The notes under the pieces: model-generated
What the model was told of the DNA's origin: nothing
Databases searched by the model: none
What the model saw: the letters and a program-made list of their open reading frames with translations, nothing else
Source: Hedera helix
Taxonomy: Eukaryota > Streptophyta > Magnoliopsida > Apiales > Araliaceae
Direction of reading: 5' to 3'
Length of the DNA: 64,000 nucleotides
Assembly (NCBI GenBank): GCA_947179155.2
Contig: OX359280.1
Coordinates: forward strand, 12,019,001-12,083,000
Position numbers and translations under genes: made by a program
Part shown: positions 13,080 through 20,276 of the stretch, one piece after another
How positions within the stretch are numbered: the first letter of the stretch is position 1
Layout: every line of letters starts with the position of its first letter

Positions 13080-13800
13080 AGCACTAGGAATTTGTCATCT
13101 TTCAATAAATGTTATTTCTTCCCAAGAGATCATTCTGGGTACAATTACTTGACTACTAAATAAATTAGTGTCAATAAGAACTATTTGACCTTGTTCACTT
13201 TGCTTACTGATGCAAGGATTTAAGGTTGATAAAACCTTAAGATGTATCCGAAATATGGTCGCAAAAGGGGGAGATCCTGATAAATATTCATAACCATGTG
13301 ATAAAATTCTAAGTTATAGTACTTTAGATAGATTTGTATCTATAAGTGCTACACTTAGATTTGTGTATCTATTAAAATATATAGGTCCATGAGATAGCTA
13401 GTCTCAATAGCTCCCATAAGAGAAACTTTCCAATTAAGGCATCTGTCATCTCTAAGAGTGCATTGGATACTGGTGTTTTGACCAAGAAGCGTCAAAGGTT
13501 TAAAGGCTATATGTATTAATCTTATATGAACATATTTATATTTTTGCATAAAAGGATGTAAATTTTGTATTTGTAGTAGATAAATAATTTCATCATTATT
13601 CTGTAAGGGAACAGCATATTCAAAAGTTTTAATAATTTTTTTACTGGTAAATCAAGTATTCCTATTTTATAAATAGTTTCTGATTTAACTTTAGGGATTG
13701 CCCATTTATCTAAGACTTTTTTAATATCTTGATAAGTAATTAGTTTTGTTGCTTCTGAAGTAGAAGTTGTTGTATTAGCTATGATCGTTACAGATGGAAC
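13080..13800 (-). pseudogene. Caulimovirid movement-protein remnant (30K family)
   Basis: The clearest segment is at 13549-13355: 'HIRLIHIAFKPLTLLGQNTS', followed by 'LRDDR' and 'LMGAIET'. It matches the core of the viral 30K movement-protein family, with the LxDxR-type block, as found in plant pararetroviruses. Upstream sequence to about 13800 reads in a neighbouring frame. Movement proteins of this family line plasmodesmata and carry the genome between cells. Several stops and frame changes show that it is dead. Confidence 0.6.
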
Positions 13801-14168
13801 CTAATTCTTCTATTGATTTAAAGTGACCATACATGTATAATTTAAAAGAAATATATTAATATCATGACAAATAATAAAACAAGGCTTGATATGCTGAAAG
13901 GGATCGAGTATATAATGGGAAGCTCCTCTCTTTCCATCATCTGAACCTATACGGATATATGTATATATGCCATCTATAAGCCTAACATAACTCTACAGTA
14001 GCTCCTATACTAGCCTACAAGGTAGCTCTTACACCAGCCCCATCCCAGCATGCCAACAGGTCACTTCCAACTCCTCCTAGAGTTGCTGAAAGGCCTACCC
14101 ACTGAGCTGCAAATAGGGGCTGCTGAAATGGCACCAATGCACTCCCAAATGACGTATTAACACGTGGA
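13801..14168. other. Unassigned flank between the two viral loci
   Basis: About 370 bp with no frame and no repeat that I recognise. It may be the leader of the caulimovirid or host DNA at the geminiviral junction. The right border is set by where the 2656-bp direct repeat of the begomovirus-like unit begins (14169). Confidence 0.4.
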
Positions 14169-14332
14169 AGAAAAAGTAGATACGCAAAAAATACACGTGT
14201 ACTTTTTTGTCCCCCACTAACCAGACAAAAGCGCTGACAGCATGTCAGTGGGTCTCATTGCTTTAATAAGGTGTCAGAAGGAATCTTCCAAACTACTCCA
14301 CAAAACGACACCTCTCGTGTCGTTTCATTTAA

Positions 14333-14647
14333 CTACAGTGTCCAACTAACTCACTTTTCGCTACAGTACTCACTTCTCGCCCAAAAAGGCGCTGCGCGTA
14401 CCCTGTTCATATTTTTTTTCCCAAAATGCCCCTGACCGTACTACCCTCACTGTAGCGAATATTCCCCGAATATTCCCTCTCCACCAATCGCCAGCGGACA
14501 CGTGGCAGGGAACGCCTCTGTAATATTATAGATAGAGGCGTTCCTAGAGGGCAAGGGCAAAATCGTCTTTTCATACCTTTTTTATATTATAAAAAAGTCA
14601 CTCCGCTACTCCAGCATATTCAGGACTTTGAAGAAGCGGTTATAACT
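14333..14647. promoter_or_regulatory. Common region, DNA-B copy 1
   Basis: About 315 bp is nearly identical to the DNA-A-side region 20277-20589 (reverse complement); I saw about two substitutions. Begomovirus DNA-A and DNA-B share such a common region, which carries the origin and the Rep-binding iterons, and only cognate pairs share it this closely. The similarity stops at GCGGTTATA, after which the A and B sequences diverge towards their different genes. A second DNA-B copy lies at 16989-17303. Confidence 0.85.
14509..14544 (-). promoter_or_regulatory. Geminivirus origin hairpin, copy 1
   Basis: An 11-bp perfect stem (14509-14519 with 14534-14544) encloses a 14-nt loop. On the minus (virion-sense) strand the loop contains TAATATTAC, the invariant geminivirus nonanucleotide nicked by Rep. 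Confidence 0.93.
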
Positions 14648-14704
14648 ATTTCTTTTGAACTGTTCAAATGTACTAAGTTACCGTATATTTCTACAGTAAC
14701 CTCT

Positions 14705-14714
14705 TATAAATATA
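14705..14714 (+). promoter_or_regulatory. TATA box for the BC1-like gene
   Basis: TATAAATATA lies 47 bp upstream of the MP start codon in the non-shared part of the intergenic region. The start itself has a strong plant context (GCCATGG). The same box is repeated at 17361-17370. Confidence 0.65.
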
Positions 14715-14760
14715 TGACTTCTTCCCCAAGCCGAATAGTTTACTCACACGCTCCGTAGCC

Positions 14761-15618
14761 ATGGAACTTAACGTCGACGACGCTCTTTCTGGTCAAACAC
14801 ATAAAGCATCCATAGAAGCCGTGGCATCGTCTGAGTCACAGACGATCAAACTAACCTTCCCATCTCTATTCCAACGAACAAAACAGAGGATCGCCCAAAG
14901 GGCGATAATCATCGATAGCTGCTACATCATATACAAGCCATACATCCCTGGAAATGCCACCGGAACAGTCCGACTGAGTATATATGATCGTCGTTTACAA
15001 GGTAAAGACGCAGAGCAGGCCCAATTTGTTTTTCCGGTAACTTGTCCTGTACAAATTTGTTATTATGGTAATTGTTATTCATCGTTAAAGGAAGAGGATT
15101 GTCCTTGGACGGCCAAATACAGATTAGAAAATTCTAATCTCACATCCAAAACCTTTTATTGCAAGTTCAAAGCCAATTTAAGGTTAACCACTTCAAAGGA
15201 TCCAGAATTGATTGCTTTTAGGCCTCCTAAGATTCACATATTAAGCCCTAAATTTAGCGAAGAGCAAGTGGACGTCTGGCATGTGGCAGATACTGTACCA
15301 GACAGACAATTGTGTAGAACTATATCTACTGGACACATTCAACCTAACCAATTTCTCAGAACAGTTACATGTTCACAAGGAAAGGCCCACTCGGACGTCA
15401 GCACACAGTGCGCAAGGAATTCGTTATCAGGAATTCCTTTTGAAAATCAAATCAACGAAGAAGATCCCGGTCCATCAATTTCTGAAGTTGGTGCTTCATC
15501 CGCACCAAATGTTATGCTAACAACTGAACAGTTGGGCGTACTAACAAGTACAACTGTTAAATCAGCCATTGAAGCAATGAAGCAACAGATGACCCCTGCT
15601 GCGAAACCAAAATTTTAG
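14761..15618 (+). CDS. BC1: Begomovirus BC1-like movement protein, intact frame
   Basis: A 285-residue uninterrupted frame; begomovirus movement proteins have about 290-300 residues. Recognisable family blocks are 'LTFPSLFQRTKQRI' (about residues 32-45), 'INATG-like' 'IPGNATGTVRLSIYDRR' (about 62-78), 'CPWTAKYRLENSN' (about 118-130) and 'FRPPKIHILSPKF' near 153-165. In the virus this membrane- and plasmodesma-associated protein moves viral DNA between cells together with the nuclear shuttle protein. The start at 14761 is preceded by a TATA box and lies in a good initiation context. A poly(A) signal follows at 15675. The neighbouring NSP converges on it, as in DNA-B. There is no stop or shift despite its genomic setting. 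The Ser/Gln-rich C-terminus is the most divergent part. Confidence 0.88.
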   Translation: MELNVDDALSGQTHKASIEAVASSESQTIKLTFPSLFQRTKQRIAQRAIIIDSCYIIYKPYIPGNATGTVRLSIYDRRLQGKDAEQAQFVFPVTCPVQICYYGNCYSSLKEEDCPWTAKYRLENSNLTSKTFYCKFKANLRLTTSKDPELIAFRPPKIHILSPKFSEEQVDVWHVADTVPDRQLCRTISTGHIQPNQFLRTVTCSQGKAHSDVSTQCARNSLSGIPFENQINEEDPGPSISEVGASSAPNVMLTTEQLGVLTSTTVKSAIEAMKQQMTPAAKPKF

Positions 15619-15674
15619 TTTTTACTTTATTATTTTGTTGATTATTGTAAAGGCCTGCTGCGCTTACCACCATC

Positions 15675-15680
15675 AATAAA
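15675..15680 (+). terminator. Poly(A) signal for the BC1-like gene
   Basis: AATAAA lies 57 bp after the MP stop codon, in the short convergent intergenic space. Confidence 0.7.
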
Positions 15681-15774
15681 GGGTTTTCTAAATTTTGGTA
15701 TTTCGTACTTTTTTATCTCTCACAACTTATTGCAATGTGTAGGATGAACATGAATTAGTGATGATGAACAAACA

Positions 15775-15780
15775 TTTATT
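15775..15780 (-). terminator. Poly(A) signal for the BV1-like gene
   Basis: AATAAA on the minus strand lies just past the NSP stop codon. Closely spaced opposing signals between converging genes are typical of geminivirus components. Confidence 0.7.
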
Positions 15781-15783
15781 TCA

Positions 15784-16575
15784 TTAATGGTAATACACAA
15801 TTCTTGAGTTTACATTAATGGAAATACGACATCTTTCTCTACTCTCCCATACACAAAAAATCAATGGACAGTTCTCTTTACAGTTAGAATAGCTCCCTCG
15901 AACTTCTGTCCCACGATCCCTAAAACTACTTATAATCCTTTTATATTTTAGGGGAATAAATCTCTTCATAACTACACACCCCCCAACTGGAGCATGACAA
16001 AACTGAAATGTCTCACGACATAAAACAGTGAACCGGCTGGTTACATCTGGACGGACATGAACGCCAACACGAGATACGTGTTCTCCTTCACCTCGTACAA
16101 ACACATCATCAAAACCAGGTTTTGACACATTACTTGGTTCTCTGTCTAGAACTACGTAAATACATCCAACGCCAATTCCTCTAGGTTCAGAGCTCTCAGA
16201 CATTCCAACATCTGCATTTTCGGATAAGGTTTGGGTACTTCCGTTATCGCCTTCAAATTTGATAATGCCATCTAAATTTATTGAATACAACTTTATACGC
16301 CGACCATGTCTTTCTCCGGGTCCCTGACCAAGAGCTGGCAGGCTGAAGTAATCAGAAAATGGAACATCAGTTCCAATCCCAGATAATGGATCAAACATCT
16401 CATCTAGAATTCCTCTGTCATAAAAAGGAGCAGATCGAGTCCTCCGATAGACACGCTTTCTGTAGGGCCATCTAACAACTACCTTGTTTCCTGGAACAAA
16501 CAACCTCCTCTTTCCACCGTATTTTTGAGGGGTAACCGGATCCAATCCTCGCTTACGTTGAGTATTCAATCTCAT
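15784..16575 (-). CDS. BV1: Begomovirus BV1-like nuclear shuttle protein, intact frame
   Basis: A 263-residue frame beginning at the Met at 16575; begomovirus NSPs have about 256 residues. An in-frame Met at 16662 exists, but the 29-codon extension is hydrophobic and unlike the family, so I prefer 16575. The N-terminal ~50 residues are strongly basic ('KYGGKRRLFVPGNKVVVRWP', 'RKRVYRRTRS'), fitting a nuclear targeting and DNA-binding region. The C-terminal part contains 'VGVHVRPDVTSRFTVLCRE' and 'KRFIPLKYKRIISS'. In the virus this protein carries ssDNA out of the nucleus and hands it to MP. It is convergent with MP and is the only virion-sense gene of the unit. It has no internal stop. The alternative reading, a diverged coat protein (a related fold), is less likely because of its position beside BC1. 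Confidence 0.8.
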   Translation of the reverse strand: MRLNTQRKRGLDPVTPQKYGGKRRLFVPGNKVVVRWPYRKRVYRRTRSAPFYDRGILDEMFDPLSGIGTDVPFSDYFSLPALGQGPGERHGRRIKLYSINLDGIIKFEGDNGSTQTLSENADVGMSESSEPRGIGVGCIYVVLDREPSNVSKPGFDDVFVRGEGEHVSRVGVHVRPDVTSRFTVLCRETFQFCHAPVGGCVVMKRFIPLKYKRIISSFRDRGTEVRGSYSNCKENCPLIFCVWESRERCRISINVNSRIVYYH

Positions 16576-16824
16576 CTTAGACAAAATTAAAAGTACAATA
16601 ATCTTAGTACACAATAAACGTACAATAAATACCCAGTTATAATAACAAATATAATGAAGCAAGTAATCAGGGTCAGTATCAAACTATGATCTTCCAGAGT
16701 ATAAGAAGAAATAAAAATCACTTAATGGGTCTCGAAACTGTCACGTAATACAAAAGAGTAAATATATATTGAAAATGACCCATATGCACCCATTTTGTAA
16801 ATCAGTCAAAACACTGAAGGTGTC
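16576..16824. promoter_or_regulatory. DNA-B intergenic region, BV1 side
   Basis: Non-coding sequence between the NSP start and the repeat border. An AT-rich TATA-like element occurs on the minus strand around 16757-16768. It joins directly to the second copy of the intergenic/common region. Confidence 0.55.
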
Positions 16825-17736
16825 AGAAAAAGTAGATACGCAAAAAATACACGTGTACTTTTTTGTCCCCCACTAACCAGACAAAAGCGCTGACAGCATG
16901 TCAGTGGGTCTCATTGCTTTAATAAGGTGTCAGAAGGAATCTTCCAAACTACTCCACAAAACGACACCTCTCGTGTCGTTTCATTTAACTACAGTGTCCA
17001 ACTAACTCACTTTTCGCTACAGTACTCACTTCTCGCCCAAAAAGGCGCTGCGCGTACCCTGTTCATATTTTTTTTCCCAAAATGCCCCTGACCGTACTAC
17101 CCTCACTGTAGCGAATATTCCCCAAATATTCCCTCTCCACCAATCGCCAGCGGACACGTGGCAGGGAACGCCTCTGTAATATTATAGATAGAGGCGTTCC
17201 TAGAGGGCAAGGGCAAAATCGTCTTTTCATACCTTTTTTATATTATAAAAAAGTCACTCCGCTACTCCAGCATATTCAGGACTTTGAAGAAGCGGTTATA
17301 ACTATTTCTTTTGAACTGTTCAAATGTACTAAGTTACCGTATATTTCTACAGTAACCTCTTATAAATATATGACTTCTTCCCCAAGCCGAATAGTTTACT
17401 CACACGCTCCGTAGCCATGGAACTTAACGTCGACGACGCTCTTTCTGGTCAAACACATAAAGCATCCATAGAAGCCGTGGCATCGTCTGAGTCACAGACG
17501 ATCAAACTAACCTTCCCATCTCTATTCCAACGAACAAAACAGAGGATCGCCCAAAGGGCGATAATCATCGATAGCTGCTACATCATATACAAGCCATACA
17601 TCCCTGGAAATGCCACCGGAACAGTCCGACTGAGTATATATGATCGTCGTTTACAAGGTAAAGACGCAGAGCAGGCCCAATTTGTTTTTCCGGTAACTTG
17701 TCCTGTACAAATTTGTTATTATGGTAATTGTTATTC
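16825..17736 (+). repeat. Partial second DNA-B copy (tandem direct repeat)
   Basis: This repeats 14169-15080 head to tail with an offset of 2656 bp; the only difference I noticed is one base near 17112 (CCAAATATT versus CCGAATATT). It includes a full common region, the promoter and the first ~107 codons of MP. It ends abruptly at 17736 inside MP, where it joins DNA-A-type sequence. Confidence 0.9.
17165..17200 (-). promoter_or_regulatory. Geminivirus origin hairpin, copy 2
   Basis: Identical to copy 1 and exactly 2656 bp downstream of it, so the two origins bracket one complete DNA-B-length unit. Confidence 0.93.
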
Positions 17737-17839
17737 GGGGAATATTCGCTACCCTCACTGTAGCGAATATTCCCCGAATATTCCCTCTCCACCAATCGCC
17801 AGCGGACACGTGGCAGGGAACGCCTCTGTAATATTATAG
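17417..17839 (+). pseudogene. BC1: Truncated BC1-like movement protein (5' fragment)
   Basis: The first ~107 codons are identical in reading to the intact MP; from 17737 the frame runs by chance into the common region and stops at 17839. It would encode a 140-residue protein lacking more than half of MP. Its promoter and start codon are intact. Confidence 0.85.
17733..17779. repeat. Fold-back palindrome at the B/A junction
   Basis: Perfect 19-bp inverted arms (17733-17751 and 17761-17779) flank a 9-nt spacer. In the other copies of the common region only the right arm exists, so the left arm was created at the junction. Confidence 0.85.
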
Positions 17840-17852
17840 ATAGAGGCGTTCC
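17817..17852 (-). promoter_or_regulatory. Geminivirus origin hairpin, copy 3 (DNA-A type)
   Basis: Same stem and loop as copies 1 and 2. The flank after the stem is CCCAGAGGG instead of CCTAGAGGG, a marker of the DNA-A version. Confidence 0.92.
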
Positions 17853-17996
17853 CAGAGGGCAAGGGCAAAATCGTCTTTTCATACCTTTTTTATATTATAA
17901 AAAAGTCACTCCGCTACTCCAGCATATTCAGGACTTTGAAGAAGCGGTTATAAACGGTTATTACTATTCCGAGTAGTTAGTTTCCTTCTTCCTAAA

Positions 17997-19070
17997 ATGC
18001 CTCGACAGAATTCCTTCAGACTTCAATCCAGAAATATTTTCTTAACTTATCCAAGATGCCCATTACCAAAAACAGAGTGTCTTGAGCTCTTGCTCAAGAT
18101 CAATTACTCCATTACTCCCGTATACATACGTGTCTGTGCTGAACTCCATGAAGATGGAACTCCACATCTTCATTGTCTCATTCAATTCAGTGCCAAATTT
18201 CAAACTACAAACCAAAAATTCTTCGATTTGGTTTCCAACACTCGTTCAACTCGTTTTCATCCCAATATTCAATCTGCTAAAAATGCTGCCGCAGTTCAAT
18301 CCTATATTTCGAAAGGAGGTGATTACTGTGAGCATGGTACTTTTATTGATAATTCAAAAACACAAGTTTCTACTGAAAGCTTAAATCAGCTTTATTACGC
18401 TGCGCTTGCCACCAAAGATAAGGAAATTGCTATGAAGATGATCATGGAGGGTGATTCCAGAACGTATTGGAACAATTGGGAAAGACTCTCGCACAATTGG
18501 GATCGAATGTTCCAAAAAGGCCCAGAAGTGTACATCAGTCCATCCACAGAATTCAACAACGTCCCTGTGGACCTTCAAGAATGGGCCAGGGATAACATTC
18601 GTGATAAAGAGCACAGGTCTTATAGGCCCAAGTCTATTGTAATCGAGGGTCCATCTCGCTTAGGAAAAACTCTTTGGGCTCGGTCCTTAGGCCCACATAA
18701 CTATTATTGTGGCCACTTAGATATGGCCAAGCATAACAATGACGTATATTATAACGTCATTGATGACGTACCTCCAAAGTACGTCAAGCACTGGAGAGAG
18801 TTCTTTGGAAGCCAGCACAACTGGAGATCGAATTGTAAGTACGCCAAACCTATTATGATAAAAGGGGGAGTGCCGACCATTTTTCTATGCAACCGTGGGC
18901 CCGAAACGTCATATAAAGAATTCCTAGATCGAAGTGGTGATATTCAGTATCCCTGTTTTGATCATCAGCGTCTTTCGGAGGTTGTAATTGAAACGTATTG
19001 TAGTCACGAACTGGTTGTCGTTCATTGTTGTCTTGGACCGGAAGTGAAGGGGGTTTTTTATTTCGTCTGA
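17997..19070 (+). pseudogene. AC1: Rep (AC1), left copy, 3' end lost and fused to antisense sequence
   Basis: Codons 1-312 match the right-hand Rep except for Thr126 (Ala in the right copy) and Arg207 (Met in the right copy). They include the three rolling-circle motifs, Walker A, Walker B and motif C. At 18933 the sequence switches to the opposite strand of the REn/TrAP region, adding about 45 unrelated codons before a stop at 19070. The lost part is the acidic C-terminal tail. Whether such a fusion would be stable is unknown. It has its own common-region promoter and runs convergently towards the right copy. Confidence 0.85.
18082..18384 (+). CDS. AC4: C4-like frame nested in the left Rep copy
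   Basis: A 100-codon frame lies inside Rep in the position and relative frame of begomovirus AC4/C4. A likely internal start is the Met near codon 23-25. The block 'SSIWFPTLVQLVFIPIFN' resembles the conserved middle of C4. C4 proteins are host-modulating factors in the viruses. Because the frame overlaps a conserved gene, its openness alone is weak evidence. Confidence 0.45.
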   Translation: MSSCSRSITPLLPYTYVSVLNSMKMELHIFIVSFNSVPNFKLQTKNSSIWFPTLVQLVFIPIFNLLKMLPQFNPIFRKEVITVSMVLLLIIQKHKFLLKA

Positions 19071-19088
19071 TAAGACCCCTGTTTGCAT
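18924..19088 (-). pseudogene. AC3: REn (AC3)-like gene, only N-terminal ~52 codons
   Basis: Starting at the Met at 19088, in a different frame from TrAP, the sequence reads 'GVLSDEIKNPLHF' and 'TIRFNYNLRKTLMI'. These are recognisable N-terminal features of begomovirus replication enhancer proteins (about 132 residues). It is cut at 18934 by the inversion junction and stops at 18924, so more than half is missing. Confidence 0.7.
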
Positions 19089-19296
19089 GAGACGGTAGCA
19101 GTTGGTGGTCGGCATTGCAACCATTGACATAAAAGAGTTGGCAGCCGCAGTTGAATTTAATTTGCTTCCTCTTCGTCTTCTTCTTCGATCTCGCGTGCTG
19201 GGGTTTGATTTTGGGAGGTGTTGGAGAAGAACGATTGGGTGACGAAGAAAAATTCTGCGTTTGACAGTGTCCACTCTTTGAGGGAGACATTCTCAA
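18934..19296 (-). pseudogene. AC2: TrAP (AC2)-like gene, C-terminus lost
   Basis: The 121 native codons begin at 19296 (or at the Met at 19290), overlapping the 3' end of Rep as in begomoviruses. A basic stretch ('RSKKKTKRKQIKFNCGC') leads into a Cys/His cluster (CGC ... C ... H ... H) like the TrAP zinc-finger region, then a Gln/Pro/Asp-rich part. TrAP normally activates late genes and suppresses silencing; its acidic activation domain is at the C-terminus. Here the native sequence stops at 18934 and the frame continues for 26 antisense-Rep codons, to 18853. This gene is single-copy: it lies in the spacer between the inverted arms. Confidence 0.7.
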
Positions 19297-20233
19297 TTCG
19301 ATCTAGGAATTCTTTATATGACGTTTCGGGCCCACGGTTGCATAGAAAAATGGTCGGCACTCCCCCTTTTATCATAATAGGTTTGGCGTACTTACAATTT
19401 GATCTCCAGTTGTGCTGGCTTCCAAAGAACTCTCTCCAGTGCTTGACGTACTTTGGAGGTACGTCATCAATGACGTTATAATATACGTCATTGTTATGCT
19501 TGGCCATATCTAAGTGGCCACAATAATAGTTATGTGGGCCTAAGGACCGAGCCCAAAGAGTTTTTCCTAAGCGAGATGGACCCTCGATTACAATAGACTT
19601 GGGCCTATAAGACATGTGCTCTTTATCACGAATGTTATCCCTGGCCCATTCTTGAAGGTCCACAGGGACGTTGTTGAATTCTGTGGATGGACTAATGTAC
19701 ACTTCTGGGCCTTTTTGGAACATTCGATCCCAATTGTGCGAGAGTCTTTCCCAATTGTTCCAATACGTTCTGGAATCACCCTCCATGATCATCTTCATAG
19801 CAATTTCCTTATCTTTGGTGGCAAGCGCAGCGTAATAAAGCTGATTTAAGCTTTCAGCAGAAACTTGTGTTTTTGAATTATCAATAAAAGTACCATGCTC
19901 ACAGTAATCCCCTCCTTTCGAAATATAGGATTGAACTGCGGCAGCATTTTTAGCAGATTGAATATTGGGATGAAAACGAGTTGAACGAGTGTTGGAAACC
20001 AAATCGAAGAATTTTTGGTTTGTAGTTTGAAATTTGGCACTGAATTGAATGAGACAATGAAGATGTGGAGTTCCATCTTCATGGAGTTCAGCACAGACAC
20101 GTATGTATACGGGAGTAATGGAGTAATTGATCTTGAGCAAGAGCTCAAGACACTCTGTTTTTGGTAATGGGCATCTTGGATAAGTTAAGAAAATATTTCT
20201 GGATTGAAGTCTGAAGGAATTCTGTCGAGGCAT
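19157..20233 (-). CDS. AC1: Replication-associated protein (Rep, AC1), complete frame
   Basis: A 358-residue frame; begomovirus Reps have about 350-360 residues. Motif I is 'FLTYP' (15-19), motif II 'HLH' (57-59), and motif III has Tyr103 and Lys106 ('SYISK'), the nicking tyrosine. The GRS-like block spans about 75-95. The helicase part has Walker A 'GPSRLGKT' (218-225), Walker B 'IDDV' (255-258) and motif C ending at Asn299. 'FRLQ' (7-10) occupies the iteron-recognition position. In the virus this protein nicks TAATATT/AC and starts rolling-circle replication. The gene runs leftward from an adjacent common region with origin and TATA element. All key residues are present and there are no stops. 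It could be expressed or simply recent; the sequence does not decide. Confidence 0.92.
   Translation of the reverse strand: MPRQNSFRLQSRNIFLTYPRCPLPKTECLELLLKINYSITPVYIRVCAELHEDGTPHLHCLIQFSAKFQTTNQKFFDLVSNTRSTRFHPNIQSAKNAAAVQSYISKGGDYCEHGTFIDNSKTQVSAESLNQLYYAALATKDKEIAMKMIMEGDSRTYWNNWERLSHNWDRMFQKGPEVYISPSTEFNNVPVDLQEWARDNIRDKEHMSYRPKSIVIEGPSRLGKTLWARSLGPHNYYCGHLDMAKHNNDVYYNVIDDVPPKYVKHWREFFGSQHNWRSNCKYAKPIMIKGGVPTIFLCNRGPETSYKEFLDRIENVSLKEWTLSNAEFFFVTQSFFSNTSQNQTPAREIEEEDEEEAN
19846..20148 (-). CDS. AC4: C4-like frame nested in the right Rep copy
   Basis: The counterpart of the left nested frame, also 100 codons. The likely viral start is one of the Mets near 20082-20076, giving about 76-78 residues. 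It differs from the left copy by one residue (Gly for Val near codon 81). No N-myristoylation glycine follows these Mets, which many C4 proteins have, so function is doubtful. Confidence 0.45.
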   Translation of the reverse strand: MSSCSRSITPLLPYTYVSVLNSMKMELHIFIVSFNSVPNFKLQTKNSSIWFPTLVQLVFIPIFNLLKMLPQFNPIFRKEGITVSMVLLLIIQKHKFLLKA

Positions 20234-20276
20234 TTTAGGAAGAAGGAAACTAACTACTCGGAATAGTAATAACCGT

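Larger units (their letters stand above)
7557..13800 (-). mobile_element. Degenerate endogenous caulimovirid (pararetrovirus), MP-CP-PR-RT order
   Basis: On the minus strand the blocks appear in the order expected for petuvirus/florendovirus-like Caulimoviridae: a 30K-type movement protein, a coat protein with a CCHC knuckle, a retropepsin-like protease, reverse transcriptase, an RNase H region and a C-terminal domain. No integrase and no LTRs are visible, which separates it from Ty3/gypsy. Every block is broken by stop codons or shifts, so the copy is old and defective. Its 3' side is cut by the CACTA element at 7556. The 5' end is not sharply defined; similarity fades around 13800. Confidence 0.75.
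14169..16824. mobile_element. Complete DNA-B-like monomer, 2656 bp
   Basis: The sequence starting at 14169 (AGAAAAAGTAGATACG) recurs at 16825, and the MP start codon recurs at 17417; both are offset by exactly 2656 bp. That is the size of a begomovirus DNA-B circle. The unit holds one common region, one MP, one NSP, convergent poly(A) signals and the intergenic region. This is the layout of a genome opened at an arbitrary point inside the intergenic region and repeated head to tail. Confidence 0.9.
17749..18933 (+). repeat. Left arm of 1185-bp inverted repeat (DNA-A part)
   Basis: Pairs base for base with 19297-20481 (the two coordinates of each pair sum to 38230). It contains the common region, the Rep promoter and the first 312 codons of Rep. 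I saw three substitutions and no indel between the arms. Confidence 0.9.

Noticed and set aside
15281..15520. 79-codon frame inside the MP gene
   Set aside because: Overlaps MP in another frame with no recognisable similarity; begomovirus DNA-B has no known gene there.
15784..16575. BV1-like protein as a possible coat protein (AV1)
   Set aside because: NSP and coat protein are related in begomoviruses, but this gene converges on BC1 within the 2656-bp unit and far from Rep, which fits NSP.
18381..18614. 77-codon frame antisense to Rep (and its mirror at 19616-19849)
   Set aside because: Duplicated only because Rep is duplicated; an antisense shadow of a conserved coding sequence.
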